A stretch of DNA of 64,000 bases from DATLLN01 sp963797175 (GCA_963797175.1 CAWCOL010000006.1:35835-99834), one strand, 5' to 3'. Positions 15,603 through 28,385 are shown, numbered from the stretch's first letter. Translations and numbers: made by a program. The notes: generated by a model from the letters alone, not told the origin.

Positions 15603-16151
15603 CTACGCCGCGACCGGTTCGACCTCCGCCACGAGCTGGGCCATGAGATCCCCCAGCCGGCTGTGCTGTGAGCTGCCGCGCAGGCGTCCGTCGTCGTGGA
15701 ACGCCTCGTGTGCCTTGGCGATGGCCAGGTCGCCGTTGAGCACGCGGGCGCCGGCGATGCCGAGCACCTTGCGCAGCTCGGCCTGCGCCCACATGCCGCC
15801 GTAGCCGCCGGTGCTCGCACCGATCACCATGGCCGGCCGGCCGCGCAGCGCGTTCTCGGGGAACGGCACCGATGCCCAGTCGAGGGCGTTCTTGAGCACG
15901 CCCGGGATCGACCCGTTGTACTCGGGTGTGACGAACAGCAGCGCGTCGGCGGCGGCGATGCGCTCGCGCAGGTCGAGCACCGGCGCGGGGGCGTCGGCCT
16001 CGTCCCGCTCGCCCGTGAAGGGCGGGATGGTGTGCAGCCCGTCGTACGTGTCCCACTCGACCCCGGAGGGAGCCAGCTCCTGCGCAGCGCGCAGGAGCCG
16101 GCTGTTGTGGGAGTCAGGACGCAGGCTGCCCGAGATGGCCAGCACTCGCAT
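15603..16151 (-). CDS. NADPH-dependent FMN reductase
   Basis: 182 aa flavodoxin-like reductase. The FMN phosphate loop is SGSLRPDSHNSRLLRAA at residues 7-23, followed by DALLFVTPEYNGSIPGVLKNALDWAS near residue 70, the isoalloxazine contact typical of the ArsH/azoreductase-like group, and IGASTGGYGGMWAQAELRKVL. It reduces FMN, quinones or metal ions with NADPH. It ends one base beyond the stop of the convergent sigma gene and is preceded by YceI on the same strand with 6 bases between, so yceI and this gene are an operon under the operator at 16725. Confidence 0.88.
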   Translation of the reverse strand: MRVLAISGSLRPDSHNSRLLRAAQELAPSGVEWDTYDGLHTIPPFTGERDEADAPAPVLDLRERIAAADALLFVTPEYNGSIPGVLKNALDWASVPFPENALRGRPAMVIGASTGGYGGMWAQAELRKVLGIAGARVLNGDLAIAKAHEAFHDDGRLRGSSQHSRLGDLMAQLVAEVEPVAA

Positions 16152-16157
16152 CGTCGA

Positions 16158-16697
16158 TCACTCCTTGATCAGCGAGAAGCTGGCGATCAGGCGGACGGTG
16201 TCGTCGACCAGGAAGCCGCCGCCCGGGAGCGGGGCGTTCCAGGAGACGCCGAACTCGTTGCGGTCGATCTCGCCCTCGAGGTCGAGGCCGATCCGCTCGT
16301 TGCCCCACGGGTCGCCGTTGGGCCCGGAGATGCTGTAGGTGAACTCGACGGGGCGGGTGACGCCGTGCAGCGTGACGTCCGCGGTCAGCGTGTCTTCGCC
16401 GAGCTCGGTCGCGACGACGGTCGCCTCGGGGTAGCGCTCCGGGTCGAAGAAGTCCGGGGACTTCAGGTGGCCGTCGCGGTTCTCGTCGTGGGTGACGACC
16501 GAGTCGACGCGCACCGAGCCGGAGATCTCGGGCTCGTCACCGCCGACGACGGTTGCGTCGAAGTCCAGCAGGCGGCCGCGGATGGTCGCGAAGCCCATGT
16601 GCTTGACGGCGAACTCGACGGTCGAGTGGCTGGCATCGGCACGCCACGTCCCGGCTGGGATAATGGTGTCCGATCGTGTTGAGAGTGTGATGCTCAC
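16158..16697 (-). CDS. YceI-family lipocalin-like protein
   Basis: 179 aa, one YceI domain without a signal peptide: AGTWRADASHSTVEFAVKHMGFATIRGRLLDFDATVV, SVVTHDENRDGHLKSPDFFDPERYPEATVVATE and LTADVTLHGVTRPVEFTYSISGPNGDPWGNERIGLDLEGEIDR. YceI proteins bind isoprenoid quinone-like or amphiphilic lipids in a beta barrel. It is divergent from a MarR regulator, and the shared spacer has a perfect MarR-type operator, so repression by that MarR is likely. The downstream FMN reductase may act on the same quinone pool. Confidence 0.9.
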   Translation of the reverse strand: MSITLSTRSDTIIPAGTWRADASHSTVEFAVKHMGFATIRGRLLDFDATVVGGDEPEISGSVRVDSVVTHDENRDGHLKSPDFFDPERYPEATVVATELGEDTLTADVTLHGVTRPVEFTYSISGPNGDPWGNERIGLDLEGEIDRNEFGVSWNAPLPGGGFLVDDTVRLIASFSLIKE

Positions 16698-16724
16698 TTC
16701 CGTTCCCTCCTCGGATGAGATATA

Positions 16725-16738
16725 CTTGACTTGTCAAG
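16725..16738. promoter_or_regulatory. MarR-type operator CTTGAC-TT-GTCAAG
   Basis: A perfect six-base inverted repeat with a two-base centre lies in the 59-base spacer between yceI and the marR gene. TTGAC/GTCAA half-sites are typical of MarR/OhrR repressors. It is 18 bases upstream of the marR start codon and 28 upstream of yceI, so one bound dimer could block both promoters. Confidence 0.72.
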
Positions 16739-16756
16739 CACTATAGCGAGGAACAG

Positions 16757-17215
16757 TTGAGTTCGCAAGTATTGAGCCCTCAAGCGTTGGACGCCTGGAT
16801 CGGGCTGCTGCGTGGACACGCCGCCCTGACCCGGAAACTCAACGCCGATCTGATCGCCGAGCACGGCATGACGATCAACGACTACGACGTGCTGGTGCAC
16901 CTCGACCGCGCGCCCGGCCGCCGCATGCGGCGGGTCGATCTCGCGCAGAGCATCCTGCTCACGGCGTCGGGAATCACCCGGCTGCTGGACGGCCTGGAGC
17001 GCAGCGGCTGGGTGTGCAAGAGCCAGTGCGACTCCGACGCCCGCGTCACCTACGCGGTGCTCACGGACGACGGGGCGGAGCGGCTCGAAGCTGCGCGGTG
17101 CACGCACCTGCGCGGCGTCCGCGAGCTGTTCGCCGACCGCTACACGTGTGACGAGGTGGCCCAGCTGGGCGAGCTGCTGGGCCGGCTGGACACGCGCGGA
17201 GCCGCGACCTGCTGA
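16757..17215 (+). CDS. MarR family transcriptional regulator
   Basis: 152 aa from TTG 16757, with GAGGAAC as ribosome site. The winged helix is complete: ALTRKLNADLIAEHGMTINDYDVLVHLDRAPGRRMRRVDLAQSILLTASGITRLLDGLERSGWVCKSQCDSDARVTYAVLTDDGAERLEAA. Cysteines in CKSQCDSDAR and at residues 114 and 152 might allow redox sensing, although this is conjecture. It is divergent from yceI over a clear operator. Its 3' end overlaps the convergent gltD by 76 bases. Confidence 0.88.
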   Translation: MSSQVLSPQALDAWIGLLRGHAALTRKLNADLIAEHGMTINDYDVLVHLDRAPGRRMRRVDLAQSILLTASGITRLLDGLERSGWVCKSQCDSDARVTYAVLTDDGAERLEAARCTHLRGVRELFADRYTCDEVAQLGELLGRLDTRGAATC

Positions 17216-18533
17216 TTGAGTGACCACTCGACCGCGGCGGCCGCGCGGCGGCCGTCGGCGATCGCGGTCACGATCAGGTCGGCGCCGCGCACGCAGTCGC
17301 CCGCCGCCGCGACGCCCGCGGGCACCGCGGCAACGCGGCCGTCCGCGACCTCCACGCCGAGCGCGCGGTACAGCGGATCGTCCTCGACGCCGGCGAAGCC
17401 GATCGCCAGCAGCACCAGGTCGGCCTCCAGCGAACGGCCGCCGTCTCCGGCCACGCGCTGCACGCGGCCGCCGGCGCCCTCGAACCGCACTGTCTCGAAC
17501 CGCCATACGCGCTCGCCGCCCTCCTCGTGCACCGGGTGTGAGCGCAGCACCCGCGGCCACGCCGGCCAGGTCGCCTGGGGGTCGCGGACGGCCGGCGGCA
17601 CCGGGCCGTGGGCGACCTCGTGCACCGTCAGCGCCCCCTCGCGCAGGGCGTTGCCCAGGCAGTCGGCACTGGTGTCGCCGCCGCCCAGCACCACCACGCG
17701 CCGCCCCGCGGCCGAGATCCCGCCGGCGCCGCCGGCCACGGCCCGGTTGCGGCCGATCAGATAGGGCAGCGCGTGCTCGATCCCGTCCAGACCGCGGCCG
17801 GGCACGTCGAGCTCGCGGGGCCGCTGCGCGCCGGTCGCCACCACCAGCGCGTCGTGGCGTGCCCGCAGCCGATCCGCGTCCAGGCCGCGGCCGACGTCCG
17901 CGCGGGTCTGAAAGCCGACGCCCTCGGCCTCGAGCTGGGCCACGCGGCGATCGACCATCCACTTCTCGAGCTTGAAGTCCGGGATGCCGTAGCGCAGCAG
18001 GCCGCCCGGCTCGTCGTCGCGCTCGTAGACGGTCACGGCGTGGCCGGCGCGGGCCAGCTGCTGGGCCGCGGCCAGCCCGGCCGGCCCCGACCCGATCACG
18101 CCCACCGAGCGGCCGGTGGGTGCCGCCGGCGGCCGCGGCCGCACCCACCCGTTGGCGAACGCCTCCTCGACGATCGCCAGCTCGACCGCCTTGATCGCCA
18201 CCGGATCGTCGTTCAGGGCCAGCACGCACGCCTCCTCGCAGGGGGCGGGGCAGAGCTTGCCCGTCAGCTCGGGGAAGTTGTTGGTGGCGTGCAGGCGCTC
18301 CGACGCCTCGCGCCAGCGGCCGGTGCGCGCCAGCTCGTTCCAGTCCGGGATCAGGTTGCCCAGCGGGCAGCCCCCGTGGCAGAAGGGGACGCCGCAGTCC
18401 ATGCAGCGGCCGGCCTGTTCCGCCGCCAGCGCCCGTGCCGGGAGGCAGCGCCTGGTCGCGGTGGTCGGCCAGCCGCTCGGCGACCGGGCGGTGGCCGGCG
18501 CCGCGGCGGCGGATGGTGAGGAAGCCCCGCGGG

Positions 18534-18541
<8 letters not shown>
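17140..18541 (-). CDS. gltD: Glutamate synthase small subunit, one-base frame disruption
   Basis: GTG 18541 overlaps the gltB stop by eight bases and starts the typical N-terminus ADPRGFLTIRRRGAGHRPVAERLADHR. The frame is lost around 18430-18448; skipping one base restores LAAEQAGRCMDCGVPFCHGGCPLGNLIPDWN and the rest. The cysteines of this stretch and of CPAPCEEAC bind Fe-S clusters. SVGVIGSGPAGLAAAQQLARAGHAVTVYE is the FAD site and VVVLGGGDTSADCLGNALR the NADPH site. With GltB it makes two glutamates from glutamine and 2-oxoglutarate. The span is one base over a multiple of three. The C-terminal tail overlaps marR. A sequencing insertion is the likeliest cause of the break. Confidence 0.85.
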
Positions 18542-22923
<4,382 letters not shown>

Positions 22924-22975
22924 CCTCCCAGGCTAGCAGAACTCGAATCGTTTGAGTCGTTAAAGGTCTGTGAAC

Positions 22976-22989
22976 GAATCAGTTGATTC
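22976..22989. promoter_or_regulatory. Inverted repeat GAATCA-N2-TGATTC upstream of gltB
   Basis: GAATCAGTTGATTC lies in the 69-base gap between the upstream acyltransferase gene and gltB, centred about 60 bases before the gltB start. It shares both half-sites and spacing with 12828-12841 before the cupin gene. Position relative to the start codon is nearly the same in both. A nitrogen-responsive regulator is a reasonable but unproven candidate. Confidence 0.62.
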
Positions 22990-22992
22990 GTG

Positions 22993-24030
22993 TCAGACGG
23001 CGAGCTCCTGCCAGGGCGTCTCATCAGCCGGCCCCAGGGCGACGGCCGCCCGCGGTGGATCGCCCAGCTCGAACGCCACCGAGCCGAACGTCAGCCACGG
23101 CACCTCGGGGGTCGCGTGCGCGCAGATCGGCGCGGAGCGGTCCTCGAGGATGCGCCGGCAGTCATCGAGGCTCTCTGCCTCGGGCGCCTCTCGGTCGAGC
23201 AGCCGCTGCCGGGCGACGCTGTTGGCGTGGGCCGGGCCGTCGTCGGCCAGCTCCTCGTCGATGTCCTCGGTGGCGAGCGGGTGGTTGGTGTGCCAGAGCC
23301 GGTCGTCCCCGCCGACGGGCACGGCGCCGCCCGCGGAGCACTCGTAGCCCGCCACCGCATCGCCCTGGGTCAGCGCATAGTGCTGGCCGGAGGCGTGGGG
23401 GATGCTGGTCAGAACGGCCTCCGCAGCGGCCAGCGTGGGCTGGGCCAGCAGGCTGCGGGTGACGAAGGCGACCGGCAGCCCGGTCGGGGAGTGGCGGAGC
23501 ATCGAGAGCGCGTTGACGCAGACGCCGAGGCCGGCCGCGTTGGCGCCGCACAGGCCGATCATCCCCGCGGCGCTGAGCACGAGTGCGTCCGGCCCCGCCT
23601 CGGGGCGGATCCGCAGCAGCACCTGGCCGCCGTCCATCGAGGAGGGGAGGTCCATGGTCTGGGCCGCCAGTGCGGGACGGCCGTCGCGTGCGGCGACGGC
23701 GAGCAGGCTGCAGGCGGCGCGGCTCTCGCGCCGCTCCGAGAACCACCACTCCTCGTCCATCAGGTTGTGGGCGAGGATCGCGTCGCCGTCGGCGTTCGCC
23801 CCCTCGGCGATGCCGCGCATCTCGTCCAGCAGGTCGGGGGCGTGGCGGGCGATCGCGGGCAGGAAGTCGGTCGCGCCCAGGAACGCGGCGATGTGGTCTG
23901 AGGCGGGGCCGCCCGTGCGCCGGGCGGTGGACTCGGCCAGCCGCTCCAGTGCCTCCGCAATCTGGTCGCGCAGCTGCTCGCCATGGGCGAGCCCCCGCGC
24001 GCGTCCATCCCCTTCGCACACGACGAGCAT
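22993..24030 (-). CDS. C45-family autoproteolytic acyltransferase/hydrolase (AAT-like)
   Basis: 345 aa from ATG 24030. The N-terminal chain (RARGLAHGEQLRDQIAEAL, FLGATDFLPAIARHAPDLLDEMRGIAEGANADGDAILAHNLMDEEWW) precedes RAACSLLAVAARDGRPALAAQTMDL. In the acyl-CoA:6-aminopenicillanate acyltransferase family the Cys in this position becomes the N-terminal nucleophile after self-cleavage. GMIGLCGANAAGLGVCVNALS and LWHTNHPLA are further family blocks. It probably hydrolyses or transfers an amide-linked acyl group; the substrate is unknown. It is divergent from the gamma-glutamyl hydrolase gene 29 bases away and upstream of gltB on the same strand. A start at 24066 would overlap the neighbour and is less likely. 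Confidence 0.82.
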   Translation of the reverse strand: MLVVCEGDGRARGLAHGEQLRDQIAEALERLAESTARRTGGPASDHIAAFLGATDFLPAIARHAPDLLDEMRGIAEGANADGDAILAHNLMDEEWWFSERRESRAACSLLAVAARDGRPALAAQTMDLPSSMDGGQVLLRIRPEAGPDALVLSAAGMIGLCGANAAGLGVCVNALSMLRHSPTGLPVAFVTRSLLAQPTLAAAEAVLTSIPHASGQHYALTQGDAVAGYECSAGGAVPVGGDDRLWHTNHPLATEDIDEELADDGPAHANSVARQRLLDREAPEAESLDDCRRILEDRSAPICAHATPEVPWLTFGSVAFELGDPPRAAVALGPADETPWQELAV

Positions 24031-24059
24031 CCGGTGAAGACTACAATCGCCGACCGTAG

Positions 24060-24797
24060 ATGGCACGGCGTCCCGTCATCGGCTACACGATCGAGCTGCA
24101 GGATCCGCTGCTGCCCGATGTCGAGGCGGCGCTGCGCGAGCCGCTGCTGCGGTTCGGGGCGGTGCCGCTGGTGCTGCCGCGGTCGACGCCGGCCGAGCTG
24201 CTGGACGAGCTGGTGGGGATGATCGACGGGCTGCAGCTGTGCGGCGGCGCCGACGTGCATCCGCGCATGTACGGCCACGAGCAGCACGAGCTGACCAAGC
24301 CGTTCCTGGACATCCAGGACGAGTTCGAGATCGGGCTCACCCGGCTGGCGTACGACCGGGGGATGCCGGTGCTCGGCTTCTGCCGGGGCGCGCAGGTGAT
24401 GGCGGTGGCCGACGGCGGCTCGCTGGTGCAGGACGTCGCCACGATGGTGCCCGAGCCGGTGGCGCACCGCAACCGCTGGCGCGAGCTCGGGCTGGAGCCG
24501 CCCGGCGACCACTGGCACGACGTCGAGGCGGTGCCGGGCTCGGCCGTCGACCGCTGGCTGGGCGACGGGCCGCGGCGCGTCAACTCGTTCCACCACCAGA
24601 GCGTCGCCGAGACCGGGAGCCGCCTGCGCGTCACCGCCCGTGCCGCCGACGGCGTGGTTGAGGCGGTGGAGCGCTGCGACGGCCAGGGCTGGGCGGTCGG
24701 CCTCCAGTGGCACAACGAGCTGCAGTGGCGCCGTGACGAGCGCTTCCTCGAGCCGTTCCGCGAGCTGGTGGACGCGGCCCGCGTCCGCGCCGCCTGA
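24060..24797 (+). CDS. Class I glutamine amidotransferase-like gamma-glutamyl hydrolase (PuuD family)
   Basis: 245 aa. The catalytic Cys is in VLGFCRGAQVMAVADGGSLVQDV near residue 118, and the His and Glu are in VGLQWHNELQW near residue 220. NSFHHQSV, which follows the nucleophile domain, is characteristic of gamma-glutamyl-GABA hydrolase relatives. IDGLQLCGGADVHPRMYGHE is the oxyanion side. It removes glutamate from a gamma-glutamyl amide such as a polyamine-derived compound. Its neighbours are an acyltransferase-type amidohydrolase and a class III aminotransferase, consistent with amine or polyamine breakdown feeding glutamate metabolism, though the substrate is inferred. Confidence 0.87.
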   Translation: MARRPVIGYTIELQDPLLPDVEAALREPLLRFGAVPLVLPRSTPAELLDELVGMIDGLQLCGGADVHPRMYGHEQHELTKPFLDIQDEFEIGLTRLAYDRGMPVLGFCRGAQVMAVADGGSLVQDVATMVPEPVAHRNRWRELGLEPPGDHWHDVEAVPGSAVDRWLGDGPRRVNSFHHQSVAETGSRLRVTARAADGVVEAVERCDGQGWAVGLQWHNELQWRRDERFLEPFRELVDAARVRAA

Positions 24798-24803
24798 CCT
24801 TCC

Positions 24804-24873
24804 TGGTGTCCGGCACCGTACCGGGCACGGAGCCCGGCACCGACTCTGGCTCGGTGCCAGACTCGGTGCCGGA
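24804..24873. repeat. REP-like palindromic repeat cluster
   Basis: This stretch after the gamma-glutamyl hydrolase stop repeats GGCAC and GTGCC units: GGTGTCCGGCACCGTACC, GGAGCCCGGCACCGACTC and GGTGCCAGACTCGGTGCC. The units can pair with each other in several ways. Closely related units occur at 25006-25048, 34846-34883 and 34974-35013, always between genes. This is the pattern of dispersed extragenic palindromes. Confidence 0.6.
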
Positions 24874-25005
24874 GGACTTCCAATACGTGGTGAGGAACGG
24901 CGGGTGCCGTGACACGTCGTCGCGGATCCGGCACGAACGACGGCCTGGTTGAGCCGAACCGTCGAATGTGACGGCCGGCGTGACTGTGGCCCGAACTGTC
25001 ACAGA

Positions 25006-25048
25006 GGTGCCGGGTTCCGTGCCGGAGTCGGTACCGGAGTCCGGTGGG
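25006..25048. repeat. REP-like palindromic repeat, second unit
   Basis: GGTGCCGGGTTCCGTGCC followed by GGAGTCGGTACCGGAGTCCGG continues the family seen at 24804-24873. About 130 bases of unassigned DNA, including TGGTTGAGCCGA at 24946-24957, separate the two. That 12-mer recurs in exact reverse complement at 34951-34962 between the other two palindromes, suggesting a composite element. Confidence 0.5.
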
Positions 25049-25089
25049 CCGCTCCGCTAACCTCGGCGGGTCACCGGCAGGAGGGACCA

Positions 25090-26445
25090 ATGGAGGCCAC
25101 GACCGTCATCGACCGCACCCGGCTCGGCGAGTTGATCGAGCGCGAGCGCGGCGCGTTCGCCGAGCGCAACCCGCGCAGCGCGGCGCTGTTCGAGCAGACC
25201 GGCCGCTCGCTGCTGGGAGGCGTGCCGATGAGCTGGATGACGATGTGGGCCGGCGGGTTCCCGCTCTTCTTCGACGAGGCGCACGGGGCGTCGATCACCG
25301 ACGTCGACGGCCACACCTACGTCGATTTCTGCCTGGGCGACACCGGCGCGATGGCCGGCCACGCACCGGAGCCGACCGCCCGAGCCGTCGAGCGGCAGAT
25401 CCGCCGCGGCACCACGACCATGCTGCCAACCGACGACGCCGCCTGGGTGGGCGAGGAGCTGCAGCGCCGCTTCGGCCTGGACGCCTGGCAGTTCGCCCTG
25501 ACGGCGACCGACGCCAACCGCTGGGTGCTGCGCATGGCCCGCGCCCTCACGCGGCGCCCCCGGGTGCTGGTCTTCAACTACTGCTACCACGGCTCGGTCG
25601 ACGAGACGTTCATCACGCTGGAGGACGGCGAGCCCCGCGCCCGGGCGGGCAACGTCGGTCCCGCGGTCGATCCCACCGACACCACCGCCGTCGTCGAGTT
25701 CAACGACATCGATGCCCTCCGGCACGAGCTCGACACCGAGCTGGTCGCCTGCGTGCTGGCCGAGCCCGCCCTCACCAACATCGGCATCGTGCTCCCCGAC
25801 CCCGGCTTCCACGACGCCCTGCGCGACCTGACCCGCCGCACCGGCACCCTGCTGGTGATCGACGAGACCCACACGATGAGCAGCGGCCCCGGCGGCTACA
25901 CCGCCGCGCACGGGCTGGATCCCGATGTTCTCACGGTGGGCAAGTCGATCGCCGGCGGCGTGCCGATCGGGGCCTACGGCCTCACCCGCGACATCGCCGA
26001 CGCCGTGCTCGGGCTCGATGCCGACCTCGAGGACACCGGCGGCGTCGGCGGCACCCTGGCGGGCAACGCCCTCTCCCTGGCCGCCGCCCGGGCGACGCTG
26101 GGCGAGGTGCTGACCGCCGGCGCGTACGCACACATGATCCCGCTGGCGGAGCGGTTCACGGCCGGAGTCGAGGACGTGCTGGCGTCCCGGCAGATGCCCT
26201 GGAACATCGTGCAGCTGGGCGCTCGCGCCGAGTACCGCTTCTGCCCCGAGCCGCCGCACACCGGCGGCGAGTCCGCCGCCGCGGCCGATCCCGAACTCGA
26301 CGCCTACATGCACCTTTACCTGATGAACCGCGACGTGCTGATCACGCCGTTCCACAACATGGCGCTGATGTGCCCGCAGACCACGGCCGCGGACGTCGAC
26401 CGCCACACCGAGGTGTTCGCGGCGGCCGTGGACGAGCTGCGTTAG
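25090..26445 (+). CDS. Class III PLP-dependent aminotransferase (glutamate-1-semialdehyde mutase-like)
   Basis: 451 aa from ATG 25090, preceded by a strong GGCAGGAGGGA. Fold-type I features are ITDVDGHTYVDFCLGDTGAMAGHAPEPT, the PLP-stacking region VFNYCYHGSVDETF, the PLP-nitrogen Asp in LVIDETHTMSSGPGG, and the Schiff-base Lys in VLTVGKSIAGGVPIGAYG near residue 283. It aligns with glutamate-1-semialdehyde aminomutase relatives, but an acidic, spaced C-terminal part (CPEPPHTGGESAAAADPELDAYMHLYLMNRDVLITPFHNM) and the lack of other haem genes argue for a different omega-amino substrate. Position beside an amide hydrolase suggests amine catabolism. Confidence 0.85.
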   Translation: MEATTVIDRTRLGELIERERGAFAERNPRSAALFEQTGRSLLGGVPMSWMTMWAGGFPLFFDEAHGASITDVDGHTYVDFCLGDTGAMAGHAPEPTARAVERQIRRGTTTMLPTDDAAWVGEELQRRFGLDAWQFALTATDANRWVLRMARALTRRPRVLVFNYCYHGSVDETFITLEDGEPRARAGNVGPAVDPTDTTAVVEFNDIDALRHELDTELVACVLAEPALTNIGIVLPDPGFHDALRDLTRRTGTLLVIDETHTMSSGPGGYTAAHGLDPDVLTVGKSIAGGVPIGAYGLTRDIADAVLGLDADLEDTGGVGGTLAGNALSLAAARATLGEVLTAGAYAHMIPLAERFTAGVEDVLASRQMPWNIVQLGARAEYRFCPEPPHTGGESAAAADPELDAYMHLYLMNRDVLITPFHNMALMCPQTTAADVDRHTEVFAAAVDELR

Positions 26446-26461
26446 GCAGCGAGGCTCAGCC

Positions 26462-27427
26462 CTGTCCCGCCCGCTGCTCGCAGCCGTCGTCGCAGTCGCC
26501 GCCATCGCGGCCGGCTGCCATGGCGGATCGGCCTCCTCCGCGGGCGGCACCGGTGCAGCGCCCTCGAGCTCCGCCTCCGCAGCATGCGCGCAGCCCGGCG
26601 GCGCGCCGTCGGTGACCGTATTCCGCGCGGGTGGGTCGTGCGTGCCGCCCGGCGAGCTGATCGCCTACACCTGCGCCGCGGCCGGGCCGGCGGCGGTGCC
26701 GGTCGTCCGGGTGGGCGAGCGGCGGTTCCTGGGCGGACCGTACGCGGTGCGGGTGCCGGCGTTGCCGCCGGTCGCACGGGAGCTCGGTGCGTCCGGGTCG
26801 CTCGCCATCTACGACGCCGCGGCCGACCCCTCGCTGGTCTGGATGCGCCGGGGCGCACGGATCGACCGACTGCTCGCCCTACCGGCGACCGCAGGCCCGC
26901 GGGCGTCGTTCATCGGCGACTCGATCATGCTGGGCGCGAAGCCCGAGATCCAGGCGGCGCTGCGGCCCGCGTGGCAGGTGGACGTGAACGCGCAGGTGAG
27001 CCGGCCGACGCCGGACGGGCTGGCGCTGGTGGACGCCGACCCCGCCGCCTACCGCGACGCGGTGGTGATCCAGCTGGGCGCCAACGACGGAGGCCAGCCC
27101 GATGCCTACGAGACGCACGTGGACGAGATCCTGCGGGCGCTGCGCGCCTCGCAGCTCGTCATGTGGCTGACGACAGCGGAGGTGCGCAGCTATTACACCG
27201 ACGACAACCGGCTGATGCGCAGCGTCCTCGGCCGGTTCCCGAATGCGATCGTCGGCGACTGGAACCGCGTCTACCCCCGCGGCGATGTCTCATCCGACGG
27301 CCTGCACCTGGGGCCGACGGCCGCCCTGGCGATGGCGCACCTGACCGCGGGCCTGCTGGACGGCTGGCGCGCGGCGGTGGCGGGCCGCGGAGCGGACGCG
27401 TGCGGCGCCGCCGTCACCGCGGGCTGA
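26462..27427 (+). CDS. SGNH/GDSL-hydrolase lipoprotein with no canonical start codon
   Basis: About 321 aa. A lipoprotein signal is clear (SRPLLAAVVAVAAIAAGC, lipidated Cys near residue 19), then a Ser/Ala linker. The SGNH core has block I SFIGDSIMLGAKPEI near residue 155, block III QLGANDGG near residue 203, and block V SDGLHLGPTAAL near residue 280. This is the esterase domain often attached to acyltransferase membrane proteins, here free. The leader has no ATG, GTG or TTG in frame; CTG 26462 with a modest GCGAGG is the best candidate, or a base has been lost upstream. It starts 17 bases after the aminotransferase stop. Confidence 0.75.
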   Translation: MSRPLLAAVVAVAAIAAGCHGGSASSAGGTGAAPSSSASAACAQPGGAPSVTVFRAGGSCVPPGELIAYTCAAAGPAAVPVVRVGERRFLGGPYAVRVPALPPVARELGASGSLAIYDAAADPSLVWMRRGARIDRLLALPATAGPRASFIGDSIMLGAKPEIQAALRPAWQVDVNAQVSRPTPDGLALVDADPAAYRDAVVIQLGANDGGQPDAYETHVDEILRALRASQLVMWLTTAEVRSYYTDDNRLMRSVLGRFPNAIVGDWNRVYPRGDVSSDGLHLGPTAALAMAHLTAGLLDGWRAAVAGRGADACGAAVTAG

Positions 27428-27472
27428 AGGGCGCCCCGGCCGCCGTCGTCGCGCTCCACTACCCTGTCCGGC

Positions 27473-27949
27473 GTGATCGAGGACGCACGGAACCTCGCCA
27501 TCCGGGTGCACGCCGACCAGATCGACCGCGACGGCGACCCGCACCTGCTCCACGTCGAGCGCGTGGCCGCGCTGGTGGACGAGCGGACGCGCCGACACCG
27601 GCTGCACCGGCCGGCGGTGACGGTGGCGCTGCTCCACGACACGGTCGAGGCCGAACGCGGCGTCACGCTCGAGTCGCTCAGGGCCGAGGGCTTCCGGCCC
27701 GAGGTCGTGGCCGCGGTCGAGCTGCTCACTCGCGAGCAGGGCGTGCCCTACATGGCTCACGTGCGGCGGATCGCGGAGCCCGAGGGCACCGCGGGAGACC
27801 TCGCCCGGATCGTCAAGGCCGCCGATCTGGACGACAACGCCGCCCGCAGCCGGCGGCTGGGCGAGCCCTCGCGGCTGCAGCGCTACCTGCGCGGGTCGCG
27901 GGTGCTCGCCAGGGCCGAGCGGCAGCGGGCCGCCGCGACTAACAGCTGA
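27473..27949 (+). CDS. HD-domain phosphohydrolase, RelA/SpoT hydrolase-like
   Basis: 158 aa from GTG 27473. The HD fold has DRDGDPHLLHVERVAALVDE, VALLHDTVEAERGVTLESLRAEGF with the metal-binding His-Asp, and IVKAADLDDNAARSRRL for the last Asp/Asn. This is the small (p)ppGpp-hydrolase-like group (Mesh1-type), but no synthetase domain is present. Whether it acts on (p)ppGpp or on another nucleotide cannot be told. Its 3' end overlaps the convergent lipoprotein gene by 11 bases. Confidence 0.78.
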   Translation: MIEDARNLAIRVHADQIDRDGDPHLLHVERVAALVDERTRRHRLHRPAVTVALLHDTVEAERGVTLESLRAEGFRPEVVAAVELLTREQGVPYMAHVRRIAEPEGTAGDLARIVKAADLDDNAARSRRLGEPSRLQRYLRGSRVLARAERQRAAATNS

Positions 27950-28385
27950 TGTCGCCGAACGCCTGGCGGTAGGCGGTCTGGAGCTGGCCCGCCGCGGCCG
28001 TCAGGCTGCTGGCGACCGACGTCAGGTCGGTCGCGGTCGAGATGTTGGAGACCACGGTCTGGACGGCGTTGACGAACGTGTCGTTGGCCGTCTCCAGCTG
28101 CTTCTGGAGGTCGCCTCCCACCTTGGGCGCGGCATCCTTGATCGTGTTCAGATCGGTCTGGATCGCGGTCAGCGCGCTCTTCGCCTTGTCAACCGAGTCG
28201 ATGTTGAGCGGGAGGTTGGCAAGCGTCGTGATCTGCGTCTGGATGTCGGACCGGGCGTCACACGCCTGTTGCTTGGCCTTGTCCGAGGCCGAGGACGACG
28301 AGCCGCCGCAAGCGCTCGCCGCCAGCAGGGCCAGGATGGCCACGGCCAGCGCGAGCATGGTGCCGGGATGTGTCGTGCGCCTCAT
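27939..28385 (-). CDS. Secreted lipoprotein of unknown function, coiled-coil rich
   Basis: 148 aa from ATG 28385 with an excellent AGGAGG site. Residues 1-26 are a lipoprotein signal peptide with lipobox LLAASAC. After a Ser-rich linker the chain is a helical, Thr/Ala/Gln-rich region (QTQITTLANLPLNIDSVDKAKSALTAIQTDLNTIKDAAPKVGGDLQKQLETANDTFVNAVQTVVSNIS) of coiled-coil character. Two Cys, at residue 42 and at the C-terminus, may form a disulfide. Proteins like this are frequent in actinobacteria and have no assigned role. It is divergent from the hydrolase gene at 28527. Confidence 0.8.
   Translation of the reverse strand: MRRTTHPGTMLALAVAILALLAASACGGSSSSASDKAKQQACDARSDIQTQITTLANLPLNIDSVDKAKSALTAIQTDLNTIKDAAPKVGGDLQKQLETANDTFVNAVQTVVSNISTATDLTSVASSLTAAAGQLQTAYRQAFGDISC

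Noticed and set aside
25057..26550. Long minus-strand frame opposite the aminotransferase
   Set aside because: No family features; mirrors the GC-rich coding strand.
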